A DNA stretch of 64,000 nucleotides, taken from an uncultured Bacteroidales bacterium. Lineage in GTDB: Bacteria; Bacteroidota; Bacteroidia; Bacteroidales; P3. The position numbers were made by a program, and so were the translations under genes. The notes under the pieces are model-generated. The model made no database searches and was not told the DNA's origin. It was given only the letters and a program-made list of their open reading frames with translations. Position 1 is the first letter of the stretch. Each line of letters begins with the position of its first letter. The stretch covers positions 25,577 through 89,576 of the forward strand of contig ONBK01000013.1 of the NCBI GenBank assembly GCA_900316055.1. The letters run 5' to 3'. Positions 16,462 to 25,681 of the stretch are shown here, piece by piece.

Positions 16462-17598
16462 ATGAGAATAAAACGCTGCATATTGTTGACGGTGATTCTT
16501 TTCACCTTACATTTTACACCTTACACCTTAATAGCGCAGGTGTCGCCGCTGAGTGAGACGGCGAGAGCGAGTGTCATCACCTGCGGCCCTGGTGACGATT
16601 TCTACACCACTTTCGGCCACAGCGCTCTCCGCATCTGCGACACCGCCACAGGTGTCGACAAAGTCTACAACTATGGCACCTTCGACTTCGACACCCCGCA
16701 TTTCTACTGGAAGTTTATGCGCGGTCAGCTCGACTACTGTCTGGGACGTTTCTCGTTCGAGAACTTTATGTTCGAGTATCGGGCCGAAGGACGTGCCGTG
16801 TGGGAGCAGCGGCTGAACTTCACACCGCAGGAAGTGAGCAACCTCTACCTCCTGCTTGAGCAGAACTACCTTCCTGAATACCGCTATTACCGCTACGATT
16901 TCTTCCGCGACAACTGTGCCACGCGAATCCGCGATATGGTCTATCTCGCTTGCGGAAAGAAGAAGGTGGTGAAAGAGGAGATGCGGGAGTCTCTAAGCTA
17001 TCGCGACTATCTGCATTCGGCTATGCGCGACAAGTTGGAATGGTGGGCGATGGGTGTCGACCTCTTGTTGGGTCTTCCGGCCGACCACCGTTGTTCTGCC
17101 GACGACGCGATGTTCTACCCTTTAGTGATGCAGGAGGTGTTTGCTGCCGCCCAGCGGGGCGGTGCATCGTTGGTAGGCCCGTCGACACTTCTTTTGGCCG
17201 AGAACCGCGTTGAGGTTTCCGACAGTTTCCCTCCGTTCGTGGTCTTTACACTGCTGTTTGTAGTGATGGCAGTACTGTGTCGTTGGAGAAGGACTTTCGC
17301 GATTGCTGTAAGAGTATTGTTTGTCGTTGCCGGACTGATAGGTTTGTTCCTGCTCTTTATGTGGTTCGGGACGAACCACTACTGCACCGAGTGGAACCTG
17401 AATATTCTTTGGGCATCGCCGTTGCTGATATGGATGGCCGTCTATCTCCAGCGCACGCCCCGGTGGGCAATGTGGATACAATTAGCAATGTTCGTCGTCG
17501 CCTTAGTATGGGTCGTTTGGTGCCATCTCAGCGTGGCCATTATTCCACTAATCCTCACTCTCGCACTTTGTACGGCACTGATGATGAGACGTGATTAA
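16462..17598 (+). CDS. Lnb-like protein with DUF4105 periplasmic domain
   Basis: 378 residues: signal peptide (about 1-25), an exported DUF4105/Lnb N-terminal domain, and four or five membrane helices at the C-terminus (about 255-375). The domain keeps the likely catalytic Cys-His pair: FGHSALRICD near 52-61 and RDNCATRIRDM near 150-160. In Lnb (lipoprotein intramolecular transacylase) these residues move an acyl chain within a lipoprotein N-terminus. The Lnb role here is inferred from the domain. The signal peptide is encoded by CACCTTACA-type repeat words like those in the spacers. Confidence 0.75.
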   Translation: MRIKRCILLTVILFTLHFTPYTLIAQVSPLSETARASVITCGPGDDFYTTFGHSALRICDTATGVDKVYNYGTFDFDTPHFYWKFMRGQLDYCLGRFSFENFMFEYRAEGRAVWEQRLNFTPQEVSNLYLLLEQNYLPEYRYYRYDFFRDNCATRIRDMVYLACGKKKVVKEEMRESLSYRDYLHSAMRDKLEWWAMGVDLLLGLPADHRCSADDAMFYPLVMQEVFAAAQRGGASLVGPSTLLLAENRVEVSDSFPPFVVFTLLFVVMAVLCRWRRTFAIAVRVLFVVAGLIGLFLLFMWFGTNHYCTEWNLNILWASPLLIWMAVYLQRTPRWAMWIQLAMFVVALVWVVWCHLSVAIIPLILTLALCTALMMRRD

Positions 17599-17609
17599 TA
17601 AAAAAAACG

Positions 17610-17617
17610 TATTTTTG
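17610..17617 (+). promoter_or_regulatory. -7 box of the DUF4254 gene
   Basis: TATTTTTG ending 4 nt before the ATG at 17622. Transcription would begin close to that ATG, so translation is either leaderless or starts at the second ATG (17631). Confidence 0.55.
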
Positions 17618-17621
17618 CATT

Positions 17622-18218
17622 ATGAAAGCAATGGATCTTTATCGGCTTTTTAGCCAACAAATAGTTGAATATCACAAGACCGACTCGGTGGATGGCGCGC
17701 AGCGTAATCCCTATAGGGAAGGCTCCTTTGAGCATCTGCTGTGGGAGAAGTCGTGGGTGGACACGGTGCAGTGGCACCTCGAGGATTTGGTGCGTCCCGA
17801 CGATGTGGACCCTGTGGAGGCGCTGAAGCTGAAGCGCCGCATCGACCGCTCGAACCAGCACCGCACCGACCTTGTGGAGCGTATCGACGATCACTACTAC
17901 ATGCAGTTCAAGGATGTTGAGCCGAAGGCTGATGCCAAGTTGAACACCGAGACGCCCGCTTGGGCCATCGACCGACTTTCCATCCTCGCCCTGAAGATTT
18001 ACCACTTTGAAATCGAGGCCCACCGTGGCGACGACGAGCACCGCGCCAAATGCCAGTCCAAACTCGACACGCTGCTCACGCAGCGCGAGGATCTCACCAC
18101 CGCCATCGACCAACTCCTCGATGACCTCGCTGCCGGACGCCGCCTGATGAAGCTCTACCGCCAGATGAAGATGTACAACGATCCGAGTTTGAACCCGATG
18201 TTGTATAATAAGGAGTAG
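17622..18218 (+). CDS. DUF4254 domain protein
   Basis: 198 residues, soluble, highly helical. It matches the DUF4254 family: N-terminal LYRLFSQQIVEYHKTDS, FEHLLWEKSWVDTVQWHLEDLVR, a central KLKRRIDRSNQHRTDLVERID and a C-terminal AAGRRLMKLYRQMKMYNDPSLNPMLY-type end. In Bacteroidetes this family commonly precedes a family 9 glycosyltransferase, as here (26 nt downstream), so a link to lipopolysaccharide or surface glycan assembly is plausible but unproven. The true start may be the ATG at 17631. Confidence 0.82.
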   Translation: MKAMDLYRLFSQQIVEYHKTDSVDGAQRNPYREGSFEHLLWEKSWVDTVQWHLEDLVRPDDVDPVEALKLKRRIDRSNQHRTDLVERIDDHYYMQFKDVEPKADAKLNTETPAWAIDRLSILALKIYHFEIEAHRGDDEHRAKCQSKLDTLLTQREDLTTAIDQLLDDLAAGRRLMKLYRQMKMYNDPSLNPMLYNKE

Positions 18219-18244
18219 AGGAGGTAAGGAGAAAAGGAGGTAAG

Positions 18245-19291
18245 GTGAAGCATGTATTGGTCATAAGGCTTTCCGCGTTGGGCGATGTGGCAATTATGGT
18301 GCCTGTGCTGCGAGGGTATGCTGCAAGTAACGCCCAGGTGACCTTTACGGTGGCGGGTCCTCCCATGTTGGCTCCGCTGTTTGAGGGAATGGGGAATGTC
18401 CATTTCCTGGGGCTCAAAAAGAAGCAGAGCTTTCTGAAGATTTACAAGGCCCTGGAGGCTGTGGGAGCCGACACTGTGGTGGACCTCCACAAGGTGAACC
18501 GTGTCGGTATGGCGCTTGTGCTGATGCGGCTGCGTCATTTGTTTTTTTCCGGATTCCATATTTATTCGCTCCGTAAAGGGCGCTTCTCGCGCTGGATGTT
18601 CCTGCACCATTGGTGCCGGAGACCGAGGAAACCGCAGTATGTGCGCTATGACGATGTGTTCAGGAGAGCCGGGCTGAATGGAGGTGAAAGGTTAAAGCAG
18701 AAAGGTGAAAAGACTGATGCAAGTACCGACACACACCTTTCACCCTGCACCCCACACCCTACACCTCTTATCGGTGTGGCTCCGTTTTCGCAGCACGAGG
18801 GCAAGGTGTGGCCGTGGGAGAATGTCGAGTTGCTGGTTCAGATGCTTTCGGATAAAGGTTTCCGTGTGCTCCTCTTCGGCAGCAAAAATGAGGCTCCGAA
18901 ACTCGAATCCCTCGCCTCCAAACAAGCAATCGTCTCCTCTGTTGCGGGGAAACAATCCTTTGCCGAGGAGTTGCAGATTATTAAGGGATTGTCGCTGATG
19001 GTCTCGATGGACTCGGCCAATATGCATTTCGCCAGTGCGCTGGGCATTCCTGTGGTTTCCATTTGGGGGGCCACACATCCCGACTTCGGTTTTTATGGCT
19101 ATGGGCAGAATCGTGACGACGCCCTCTGTGCCAATCTCCCTTGCCAGCCTTGTTCGGCTTATGGTCAGAAGGCGTGCCGTTATGGCGACTACCGCTGTCT
19201 GAAGGCCATCACGCCGGAAATGGTTCTCGAACTAATACTCAAGAAATTAGGCATTCAAGCATTCAAGCATTCAAGCAATCAAGCATTCTAG
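18245..19291 (+). CDS. Glycosyltransferase family 9 (heptosyltransferase-like)
   Basis: 348 residues, GTG start at 18245. GT9 enzymes transfer heptose or related sugars to the lipopolysaccharide core at the cytoplasmic face. N-terminal VLVIRLSALGDVAIMVPVL and the C-terminal donor-site VSMDSANMHFASALGIPVVSIWG are diagnostic, with a Cys-rich LPCQPCSAYGQKACRYGDYRCL near the end. Two oddities: residues about 143-175 are low-complexity and encoded by spacer-type words (GGTGAAAGG and CACCCTACACC), and the last 15 residues (QAFKHSSNQAF) are translated from a CATTCAAG tandem repeat. It converges with the patatin gene with a 4-nt overlap. Confidence 0.85.
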   Translation: MKHVLVIRLSALGDVAIMVPVLRGYAASNAQVTFTVAGPPMLAPLFEGMGNVHFLGLKKKQSFLKIYKALEAVGADTVVDLHKVNRVGMALVLMRLRHLFFSGFHIYSLRKGRFSRWMFLHHWCRRPRKPQYVRYDDVFRRAGLNGGERLKQKGEKTDASTDTHLSPCTPHPTPLIGVAPFSQHEGKVWPWENVELLVQMLSDKGFRVLLFGSKNEAPKLESLASKQAIVSSVAGKQSFAEELQIIKGLSLMVSMDSANMHFASALGIPVVSIWGATHPDFGFYGYGQNRDDALCANLPCQPCSAYGQKACRYGDYRCLKAITPEMVLELILKKLGIQAFKHSSNQAF

Positions 19292-21579
19292 AACCTATGC
19301 CCTATATTGAAGTAGAAGTTCAGTCCCGGAGCCAGCGACGAATAGCCCAGTACTCCCTCTATGGGTCCCAGGATGGTGTAGTAGCAATAACCCAAAGAGA
19401 CTCCGTAGAGATTGGGGAGGTCGTCGACAATCTCGTTGAGGTTCAGTGTATGGCGGGCCGCCCCCACATTCATTAGCAGGTAATGGTTGCCCGTAATGGC
19501 GAATTGCATACGCATTTGCAGCGAGATGAGGTTCCGCTCGACATATTCCAAACTGCGCGCTCCGGGAAAGAATATCTGTTGGTCTACAATCTGTTGCTGG
19601 CTCCCCACGGCATTCGAGAGGGTCATGGGGATGTCGCCGGTATGCAGTAGCAGTCGGCCATACAGTGCCGGTCGGAAGGTGAGCTTCGGGTTGGGGGAGA
19701 AGGCTATGCTCCACAACGCCTTGATTTCGCTGATGCCATTGGTGCCGTCATACCCCCATAGGTTGTCTGTATGGTAGGTGTACGAACTGACCAGGTGGAC
19801 CCCCGTGGTGGGCAGATAGGGATGGTTCTCGGTGTTGATTTCCGACTGGAAGAAATAGGAAATCAGTTGGTAGTCCTCCAGTAGGATAGGCTCGGTGGCG
19901 GTCGAAAGCACTGGTGAGTAGAAGTTGTAGTAGTCAAACCGTGCCCCCGCTTGCAGCCTGTAGCGTCGGAATGTCGAGTTCAGCGGCACCGCCTCCAGGG
20001 TATGCCGGTAATACTTGATATTGTAGGTCCGCACTCCTTCGGAGTAGATGTCCAGATTGTCTTTACGGAACGAATAGCTCATTGTTGGCGAGGTGATGCC
20101 GCGCGGGAAAAATCGGTTCTCTGCCAGCACCTGTATGCGGTCGCCCAGCCGCAGGTGGCTATAGAGCGCCATGGGCATTCTCATAAAGCGGTAGGGGAGG
20201 AGCATCCCCACCTGGATGGCCTCGGTCTCTTCGTTGTCGAAGCGGAAGGTCACTCCCACGATGGGCGAGTTGTAGAGCGAGCTGCTCGGTGTGCCTTGCA
20301 TTCGGGAGCGCTCCTCACGTTTCTGGCGTCGGCTACCGGGAGCGGGTATCGAATCGATGCCGTGCTCGCGGCGCAAGGCCAGAAGCTCCTCCCAGTGTCG
20401 TTCTGCCTCTTCGGCTCCTCGCTGCAGCAGGGTGTCTATCGACTGCGACGTGAAGCTTGCCGCGCTATAGCCCGTCACGTCCACCTTCATGAAAAGGTCG
20501 CTTTTTTTGACGTTCTCCACAAATTTCTCTTTCCCTTTCGCATCCATCACCTGCAAAATGATGTCCAAAGCACTGCTGAATTCGTCGGCGGTCAACGTGT
20601 CGTTCTGCACCGAAACGCCGATAACAATGTCGGCACCCATCTTCCGCACAACGTCGGCGGGATAGTTGTTCATCACACCTCCGTCAACCAGCACTTTGTT
20701 GCCTATCCTCACCGGCGAGAACACCCCGGGAATCGACATCGAGGCCCGCAGGGCCTCTTTCAGGTGGCCGCTGTGGAAGACCACCTCTGTGTTTGTCACC
20801 ACGTCGGTGGCTACACAGGCAAAGGGGATGGGCAGCGTGTCGAACGACAGGGAATCGAGGTAACCCACGAGTAGCTGGTCGAACAGCTGGTCGAGGTTCA
20901 GACCTCGGATGAATCCTGCGCTCTCATTGTGTTTCCCTCCGGTGAAGGCATACCAGAGGGGATAGGTCGTCAGCAAGTGACGGGTGTTCATGTCCAGATT
21001 GTCCGGTTTGGGGCGGTCGGTGAGGAGAAACGTCCAGTCCTGGTGGCGTACCAGCGAGTCGAGTTCATCGACCGACCAGCCCACTGCATACAGCCCCCCA
21101 ATCAGCGAACCCATCGAGGTGCCCGCGATATAATCGATGGGGATGCCAGCCTCTTCGATGGCCCTCAAGGCCGAGATATGGGCCACACCTTTAGCCCCGC
21201 CTCCGCTCAACACCACACCCACTTTGGGACGATCCTTTTGCGATGCGGCGGTCAAGCGGTGAAGACTGACAAAGGTGGGGGCATAGGTGAAGGTGTCGGA
21301 GCAGTAGCCGGGATGGGATATGACGACGCGGAAGTCGCTCTCGTTCTCGTAATAGCGCACAGTGAAGCGACCTTTCGAATCGGCATGCCCACCCATGGCG
21401 TGGGTCACTTTCGCACCTGCCAAAGGTTTCCCCGTGGCGGCATCGACCACCCTGCCTTGGTGGTCGGTATAGTTGGTATTCTGTGCCGTCGCAAAATTGA
21501 AAAATGAGAAATGAAATAGGAAAATGAGTCCAACGCACAGTGAAAAACTTCTTTTAACTCCTTTAACTACCATAAACAT
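19288..21579 (-). CDS. Patatin-like phospholipase with C-terminal outer-membrane barrel
   Basis: 763 residues, exported (signal about 1-32). After a carboxypeptidase-regulatory-like segment (GRVVDAATGKPLAGAKV) comes a patatin domain (about 115-320) with GGGAKGVAHI, the serine elbow GTSMGS and the catalytic Asp in VDGGVMNNYP. The remainder is a BamA/surface-antigen type beta barrel ending in F (NFYFNIGHRF), so this is an outer-membrane esterase or autotransporter-like phospholipase. It overlaps the MATE gene by 1 nt and is probably co-transcribed. The signal peptide (FLFHFSFFNFA) is encoded by CATTTCTCATTTTTCA-like simple sequence. Confidence 0.88.
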   Translation of the reverse strand: MFMVVKGVKRSFSLCVGLIFLFHFSFFNFATAQNTNYTDHQGRVVDAATGKPLAGAKVTHAMGGHADSKGRFTVRYYENESDFRVVISHPGYCSDTFTYAPTFVSLHRLTAASQKDRPKVGVVLSGGGAKGVAHISALRAIEEAGIPIDYIAGTSMGSLIGGLYAVGWSVDELDSLVRHQDWTFLLTDRPKPDNLDMNTRHLLTTYPLWYAFTGGKHNESAGFIRGLNLDQLFDQLLVGYLDSLSFDTLPIPFACVATDVVTNTEVVFHSGHLKEALRASMSIPGVFSPVRIGNKVLVDGGVMNNYPADVVRKMGADIVIGVSVQNDTLTADEFSSALDIILQVMDAKGKEKFVENVKKSDLFMKVDVTGYSAASFTSQSIDTLLQRGAEEAERHWEELLALRREHGIDSIPAPGSRRQKREERSRMQGTPSSSLYNSPIVGVTFRFDNEETEAIQVGMLLPYRFMRMPMALYSHLRLGDRIQVLAENRFFPRGITSPTMSYSFRKDNLDIYSEGVRTYNIKYYRHTLEAVPLNSTFRRYRLQAGARFDYYNFYSPVLSTATEPILLEDYQLISYFFQSEINTENHPYLPTTGVHLVSSYTYHTDNLWGYDGTNGISEIKALWSIAFSPNPKLTFRPALYGRLLLHTGDIPMTLSNAVGSQQQIVDQQIFFPGARSLEYVERNLISLQMRMQFAITGNHYLLMNVGAARHTLNLNEIVDDLPNLYGVSLGYCYYTILGPIEGVLGYSSLAPGLNFYFNIGHRF

Positions 21580-22967
21580 TAACCGTTAACTTGTCCATAG
21601 ATGTCTTTTCTCACCCGCAGAGCCTGTATTAGGCCTCGCAACGACAGGAACGTTACGAAGGCGGTCCAGAGGATGTCGTTCCATGTGCGTTCGGAGAGGG
21701 TGGGACTGTCGGTATGGGCTCCGGCATACCATTTCAGGCCGTAGTAGAGTCCAAAGAAGGCGGCGGTGGCCACGAACATGGCATTGCGCATGGTGCGGGT
21801 GGCGGTGGCGCCGATGAAGATGCCGTCGAAGAGGAATGCCGCGAAGCCACAGATGGGAATCACCAGCACCCAGGTCATGTATTCGCCGGCGGTGGCGATG
21901 ACCTCCTGCTTGTCGGTGAAGAGGTGCAGGAATTCGTTCCCGAAGGCGGCATAGAGGCCGGTGAAAAGCACCGTCAGAGCGAGACCCCAAATGATGAGCA
22001 GCCGCACGGCGAGTTTCAGGTGGCGCAGTTGTCGGGCACCGATATGGCGCCCCACGAGGCTTTCGCCGGCATAGGCAAAGCCGTCCATAATGTAGCTGAA
22101 GAGGGTGAAGAACATCATCAGTATGCCGTCGACAGCACGTATATTCTCGCTGATGCGGCCGCTGGCTGCGGTGATGAATGTGAACACCGCAGAGAGGCAT
22201 ACCGTTCGGAGGAACACGTCGCCGTTCACCTTGAAGAAGCGGCGCATGTCTTTCCAGTGCAGTGCGTTGGAAAGAGTGGAAAGATTAAAGTGGAAAGAGG
22301 AAAGGTTGTGGTCGCGATGAAGTTTACGGTGAAGGAAGAAGAGGCCGAGGGCGAGACCCGTGTAGTTGGCAATCACTGTGCCGAGGGCCACGCCGAAGAT
22401 GTCCCAATGGAACACCATCACGAAGAGCAGCGACGCCAGGATGTTCACGCAGTTCAGCGCAATGGCTATCCACATGGGCGTTTTGGAGTCCTGCATGCCG
22501 ATGAACCAGCCCTTGATGGCATAGAGTCCCAAGGTGGCGGGAGCCGCCCACACGCGCACAAAGAAATAAGTCAGCGCCAAGTCCATCACCCCGGGCCCGT
22601 TCGATGGGTCGCTACGGAAGATTACCTTCGAGGCTTCTGCCAATGGCCATTGTAGCACAATAATCAGCAGCGCAATGGCCAACGCGATGGTGCAGGCTTG
22701 TATCAGTGTCTTCAGGCTCTCATTCCACCTTTCGGCACCGAAGGCCTGTGCGGTGAGTCCCGAGGTACCCATGCGGAGAAATCCGAAGTTCCAGTAGATG
22801 AGGTTGAAGATGGAACTGCCCACCACGATGGCACTCACGTGCGCTCCCGAGAGGTGCCCCACAATGGCCATGTCCACCATGCCGAGTAGCGGCACAGTGA
22901 TGTTGGTCACGATATTGGGCAATGCCAGCCCCAATATCCTCCCGTTCATCCCCCTTTCAATCTTCAT
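21579..22967 (-). CDS. MATE family efflux transporter
   Basis: 462-residue, 12-helix cation antiporter of the MATE (NorM/DinF) family, exporting drugs or metabolites. Family features: IVTNITVPLLGMVDMAIVGHL near the N-terminus, MGTSGLTAQAFGA, and GFAYAGESLVGRHIGA opening the second half. The loop near residue 220-236 (DHNLSSFHFNLSTLSNALHWK) is encoded by CTTTCCACT-type simple sequence and looks like an inserted token. Upstream lies a 46-nt gap, then the Omp28 gene on the same strand. Confidence 0.88.
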   Translation of the reverse strand: MKIERGMNGRILGLALPNIVTNITVPLLGMVDMAIVGHLSGAHVSAIVVGSSIFNLIYWNFGFLRMGTSGLTAQAFGAERWNESLKTLIQACTIALAIALLIIVLQWPLAEASKVIFRSDPSNGPGVMDLALTYFFVRVWAAPATLGLYAIKGWFIGMQDSKTPMWIAIALNCVNILASLLFVMVFHWDIFGVALGTVIANYTGLALGLFFLHRKLHRDHNLSSFHFNLSTLSNALHWKDMRRFFKVNGDVFLRTVCLSAVFTFITAASGRISENIRAVDGILMMFFTLFSYIMDGFAYAGESLVGRHIGARQLRHLKLAVRLLIIWGLALTVLFTGLYAAFGNEFLHLFTDKQEVIATAGEYMTWVLVIPICGFAAFLFDGIFIGATATRTMRNAMFVATAAFFGLYYGLKWYAGAHTDSPTLSERTWNDILWTAFVTFLSLRGLIQALRVRKDIYGQVNG

Positions 22968-23013
22968 AACTCAAATATCTCGTATCTCTTATCTATGAAC
23001 TTTAAACCTTAAA

Positions 23014-23838
23014 TCATTCAATTTCGCAGTTGACGCAGTTCAGCACTTTGCGCGTGCCCTTGTCGCTGATGAAAGCCACGATGTGGCTGTTCGCCAGGAC
23101 GATGTCGTCGTCAGGCGTAAAACTCAAAGAACCTGTCAGTGCCTCTCCTTCGGCACCTATGGCCTCCACGTCGCGGCCCCAGAAGCCGGTGATGACTTTG
23201 CGTAGCATGTGGTTGTGTACGTAGTTTTCGTCGTAGGAACCGTCGGGGAGCAGCTGCTTGTAGCACAGCGAGTCCTCCACGAGGGCTACCGTTAGGGTCA
23301 CCTTCCCCGGGTATGCTTTCACAAACTTCAGGTCCACCGTGATATTCACCTTGTCCCCTGCCTTGTGGGCTTCTGCCTCCATGGCCACCGTGGGATTGAT
23401 GGTCAGTGCCTCGTTGATGTCGTTCACGATGTTGCTCATGCTGCCTTGATACTGTGTGCTGCGGTTGCGGTTGAGGTAGGCTGCGGGGATGGCGTTGATG
23501 CCGAACCAGGCATCCCAGGCGTTGCCGCCGTCGGTGCGTAGGTCGGGCTGGTCTGGGTAGGGCATTCCCTGTCCCGTGGGGTGGTTGATGGAGACCATCA
23601 CCACATTGTCATTGTGGATGCCCGCCAGAGTGACGTCGGCGTTGGGGCAGTTGCTGCAGCGTGGGCCGGTGTATTTTTCTACATAGGCGCGCTGTACCGG
23701 CATGATGGATTTTTCACTGATCTGCCAGGTTACCACGGCACCGTCGAAGACCGTATACTCCGATTCTTCAATCTTGTCGCATCCCATAAACTCCATTAAG
23801 CCCATCAACCCCACTAAACCCAATACTATCTTTTTCAT
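23014..23838 (-). CDS. Omp28-related outer-membrane lipoprotein
   Basis: 274 residues. A Gly/Leu/Met-rich signal (LGLVGLMGLMEFMGC) with the lipidated Cys at about residue 20, then a thioredoxin-like domain with VEKYTGPRCSNCPNAD; the CSNC pair sits where thioredoxins have CxxC. The Omp28-related family was named from a Porphyromonas outer-membrane lipoprotein and has no settled function. The signal peptide is encoded by a near-tandem GGGCTTAATGGAG pattern. Followed at its 5' side by a 110-nt spacer with a 44-nt exact dispersed repeat. Confidence 0.85.
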   Translation of the reverse strand: MKKIVLGLVGLMGLMEFMGCDKIEESEYTVFDGAVVTWQISEKSIMPVQRAYVEKYTGPRCSNCPNADVTLAGIHNDNVVMVSINHPTGQGMPYPDQPDLRTDGGNAWDAWFGINAIPAAYLNRNRSTQYQGSMSNIVNDINEALTINPTVAMEAEAHKAGDKVNITVDLKFVKAYPGKVTLTVALVEDSLCYKQLLPDGSYDENYVHNHMLRKVITGFWGRDVEAIGAEGEALTGSLSFTPDDDIVLANSHIVAFISDKGTRKVLNCVNCEIE

Positions 23839-23888
23839 AACAATATTTTAAACTTTATACTTTAAGCTTTCAATAACCAATAACCACT

Positions 23889-23932
23889 CTGCCTGACCTT
23901 TGGTCACGGCCTGCGACCTTGTGGAGCAAACC
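23889..23932 (+). repeat. Exact 44-nt dispersed spacer repeat, copy 1
   Basis: Starts CTGCCTGACCTTTGGTCAC and ends GTGGAGCAAACC; identical to 28014-28057. It contains an imperfect hairpin, GGTC..GACC. Both copies are flanked by AATAACC words. Confidence 0.9.
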
Positions 23933-23949
23933 TATAACCTTTCACTCAT

Positions 23950-25641
23950 CTAAAAACTTGTTGTCAAACTGAAGGTCAGTCCGTTACTTGCCGGCACCGT
24001 GCGGCATACCCCGCCAATGCAGAGCATACCCTCGCGCTGCTTGCCGTAGCCTACCTGCAGGCGGGTGGCACCGGAGGTGTAGCCCACAGAAAGGTTGTAG
24101 TAGTTGCCCACACCGTCGTTGTAGGCCCACTGGTCGCTGGCTGAGACAAACCAATGAGAGCCCATGTTCCACTCCACTAGTCCCATCAGCCAGTCGCCAG
24201 CGCGGCGATCGTTGTGTTCGGGGTCGCCAGCATCATAATGGCTGTCGCTCCCCAACCATTCAGCTTCGAAGCGTAGTGCATGGTTCTTGTTCACTTTCCA
24301 CAGCAGGTCTGCCACCACGATGTGGTTGTGGTGCAGACTGCCTGGCTCGTTCTCTACCACCGGGTTGAACACCTGATAGGCATAGGTGGTGGTCAGTTTC
24401 ACCGCCTTGGAGAGTTTTTTTGCCACTTCCACCGATATGTCGCCATACAGTGTCTGCCCCAACCCGCTGTTCACCGTGTAGCCTTCCGTACCTGCTCCGC
24501 CCGTCACCGTGGTGTCGAGCCCGTAGACCATCGAACTGTTGAGGTGGATGTCCGTGCCGTATTCGCCGCCCAACAGGGTGCCTTTCTTGAATTTGTACAT
24601 CACATCGGCCTGCAGACCCTGTTCGCCGTTCACCTGGGTGGCATAGGGGTACATCGCCATGAAAGCGTAGGTATGGTTCTTCGTGATGGCCGGCAGGTAG
24701 TTGATATACAGCATTTCGCCACTCTGCGAACGCACACTCTTGAATCCCATGTTGTCAATTCTTTTCGCTTGCAGGCTCGCACTGAATCCTCGCTGCGAAT
24801 ACACCAGATTCACCAGCAACGCTTGTCCCGGACGGTAGATATATCCGTTCACCGCGCTCGGATCTTGTCCCTTGCGGACATATTCCGCTTGCAGGCTCCA
24901 GTTGCCATATCCCAAGTCGGCACGCAGACTTCCGGCTCCCACGTTCAGCGGCAGATTGAGTCTGTATTCAGCATTCAAGGCCGAGGAGATGACCTCGTCC
25001 TCCTCGTATTTGCTCACAAACCCCGCCCCCAGCCTTGCGCGGAATTTCGATTCCCGCAATGCCTCGATGACGCTCCCCAGGTCCACCTCTCCGTCCACTC
25101 CGCGCACCAATCCTTCGCCATACACCCAGTAGAGCCTTTGTCTTCCCGCAACGGCTTTCAGGGTCACACCCTCCACCGGTCGCAACTGCACGTCGATACC
25201 CATCAGCGAGTTGTCAAGCCCCAAGTAACGGTCCTCGTATGTGCGCAGTATCATTCCCGAGCCGAACTGCTCGTAGAAGTTGCCCGCCGTTATGCTCAGT
25301 TTTTCACTGTTATAGGATACGAAATAATGGGCTAATCCTTCCCCCTCCCATTGTGCATCGAAACCCAACAGCGGCTTCTGATACATCTCCAACCGTAGTC
25401 CGGCACTGAAATCCCCGTTGGTGTACAGCACGTCCGCTCGCGCATTCAGCAACAGTTTTTCGGGCACATCCTGAGCCCCTATCACACTGTCGGCACTCGA
25501 CATCTGACCGTCCAACTGCACATTCCCCGTCACATGGCCTCCCATAATCCCCTGAGCCTCGGCGCTATTGAAGAATGCACCTTGGAAATTGAATATCAGG
25601 CTCGTGCAGATAATCAGTTTTATCCCTTTTCTGGCTCTCAT
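23950..25641 (-). CDS. DUF6029 family outer-membrane beta-barrel protein
   Basis: 563 residues with a signal peptide ending near AEAQ (residue 30). The rest alternates polar and aromatic residues as in a beta barrel and ends in F (TFSLTTSF). The N-terminal part (GGHVTGNVQLDGQMSSAD, RADVLYTNGDFSAGLRLEMYQ, YEQFGSGMILRTYEDR) matches DUF6029, a Bacteroidetes outer-membrane family usually next to a TlpA thioredoxin and an Omp28 protein, exactly as here. Its job is unknown; the neighbours suggest a role with exported disulfide-containing proteins. Confidence 0.82.
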   Translation of the reverse strand: MRARKGIKLIICTSLIFNFQGAFFNSAEAQGIMGGHVTGNVQLDGQMSSADSVIGAQDVPEKLLLNARADVLYTNGDFSAGLRLEMYQKPLLGFDAQWEGEGLAHYFVSYNSEKLSITAGNFYEQFGSGMILRTYEDRYLGLDNSLMGIDVQLRPVEGVTLKAVAGRQRLYWVYGEGLVRGVDGEVDLGSVIEALRESKFRARLGAGFVSKYEEDEVISSALNAEYRLNLPLNVGAGSLRADLGYGNWSLQAEYVRKGQDPSAVNGYIYRPGQALLVNLVYSQRGFSASLQAKRIDNMGFKSVRSQSGEMLYINYLPAITKNHTYAFMAMYPYATQVNGEQGLQADVMYKFKKGTLLGGEYGTDIHLNSSMVYGLDTTVTGGAGTEGYTVNSGLGQTLYGDISVEVAKKLSKAVKLTTTYAYQVFNPVVENEPGSLHHNHIVVADLLWKVNKNHALRFEAEWLGSDSHYDAGDPEHNDRRAGDWLMGLVEWNMGSHWFVSASDQWAYNDGVGNYYNLSVGYTSGATRLQVGYGKQREGMLCIGGVCRTVPASNGLTFSLTTSF

Positions 25642-25681
25642 AAACCTTTAACCTTTAAACTTTATATTTAACCTTTATCTC